From Lysobacterales bacterium (GTDB taxonomy: Bacteria; Pseudomonadota; Gammaproteobacteria; Xanthomonadales; SZUA-5), in NCBI GenBank assembly GCA_024710675.1, contig JANJUH010000120.1, positions 1 through 6,126 of the forward strand: a DNA stretch of 6,126 bases. The letters run 5' to 3'. Below are positions 5,615-6,126 of the stretch, piece by piece; position 1 is the first letter of the stretch; every line of letters begins with the position of its first letter. Position numbers and translations under genes: made by a program. The notes under the pieces are model-generated. The model saw nothing but the letters and a program-made list of their open reading frames with translations. It ran no database searches and was not told where the DNA came from.

Positions 5615-6126
5615 GTGCGCCCGATCATCGAGATCGAGAAGGTCGTCAAGACCTACTCGGCCGGCACCGAGGCCGAGGTCGTCGCGCTGCGCGGCATCGA
5701 CATGAGCATCGCGAGGGGCGAGTTCCTCGCGATCATGGGACCGTCGGGCTCAGGCAAGTCGACGCTGATGAACATCATCGGCTGCCTCGATGTGCCCAGC
5801 AGCGGGCGTTACCGCATCGATGGCATCGATGTGGCCACGCTGGATGCCACCGGTCGTGCCAAGCTGCGCCTGGACAAGCTCGGCTTCGTCTTCCAGGGCT
5901 TCCACCTGCTGACGCGGATGACGGCGCTGGAGAACGTGATGCTGCCGCTGGCCTACGCCGGTGTGCCGCGCGCCGAGCGCGAGCGCCGCGCCGAGGCGGC
6001 ACTGGCCGAGGTCGGACTGGCGCAGCGGGCCCGTCACCGGCCGAGCGAGCTGTCCGGTGGCCAGCAGCAGCGCGTGGCGATTGCCCGCGCGTTGATCAAC
6101 CGCCCGCCGGTGCTGCTCGCCGACGA
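5615..6126 (+). CDS. MacB-type ABC transporter ATP-binding protein (partial, C-terminus beyond the window)
   Basis: The first 170 residues of an ABC ATPase are visible, with no stop before the window edge. Motifs in order are Walker A GPSGSGKST (42-50), the Q-loop glutamine in FVFQGFHLL (Gln94), the signature LSGGQQQR (146-153) and the start of Walker B, VLLADE (166-171). The early EVVALRGIDMSIARGEF segment and MNIIGCLD after Walker A are typical of the MacB/LolD/FtsE-like exporter group. It would power export through the adaptor encoded just upstream. The start is GTG at 5615, one base after the adaptor stop, implying translational coupling. Only a weak GGA precedes it. Whether the permease is fused, as in MacB, or encoded separately lies beyond the edge. 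Confidence 0.93.
   Translation, partial: MRPIIEIEKVVKTYSAGTEAEVVALRGIDMSIARGEFLAIMGPSGSGKSTLMNIIGCLDVPSSGRYRIDGIDVATLDATGRAKLRLDKLGFVFQGFHLLTRMTALENVMLPLAYAGVPRAERERRAEAALAEVGLAQRARHRPSELSGGQQQRVAIARALINRPPVLLAD

Noticed and set aside
4120..5649. Minus-strand open frame of 509 codons antisense to the adaptor gene.
   Set aside because: No domain and His/Gly/Leu-rich shadow composition; the plus strand has a clear lipobox and HlyD-family motifs.
1..6126. tRNA, rRNA, CRISPR arrays, insertion sequences and phage genes.
   Set aside because: No cloverleaf, regularly spaced repeat array, transposase motif or terminal inverted repeat was seen.

Overview
The window is GC-rich, densely coding DNA with strongly GC-biased third codon positions. 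It looks like a gammaproteobacterium of the Xanthomonadales/Lysobacterales type. That placement is an inference from base composition, from the pairing of a DAED-less ECF sigma factor with a Ser/Thr kinase, and from the style of the proteins. It is not proven by any marker gene here.

Layout. The left half is on the minus strand and reads right to left. It holds a small ECF sigma factor (3462-4031), then a transmembrane Ser/Thr protein kinase with a C-terminal TPR-like sensor region (1565-3469, overlapping the sigma gene by 8 bases). After a gap of about 155 bases comes an exported CSLREA-domain, beta-helix repeat protein (1408 down to base 1, cut by the window edge). The right half is on the plus strand. 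It holds a MacA-like lipoprotein adaptor (4165-5613) and, one base later, the ATPase of a MacB-type ABC exporter (5615 to the right edge, partial). A 133-base intergenic region (4032-4164) separates the two divergent units.

How the parts may work together. The sigma/kinase pair matches the ECF43-type arrangement, in which a Hanks-type kinase phosphorylates a sigma factor lacking the usual acidic DAED motif. Here the DAED position reads QPTA, which places a threonine where acidic charge is expected. The kinase has an apparently intact active site, one membrane segment and a predicted periplasmic TPR region, so an envelope signal could be passed to the sigma factor. The divergent efflux operon and the downstream exported protein are natural candidate targets, but no matching promoter motif could be proven from the window alone.

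The most unusual protein feature is an insert of about 110 residues in the membrane-proximal part of the MacA-like adaptor. It carries two LTxxQ-like helical segments separated by a Gly/Ala linker, resembling Spy/CpxP-type periplasmic proteins. Several long open frames antisense to the real genes are by-products of the GC-rich composition and were left out.
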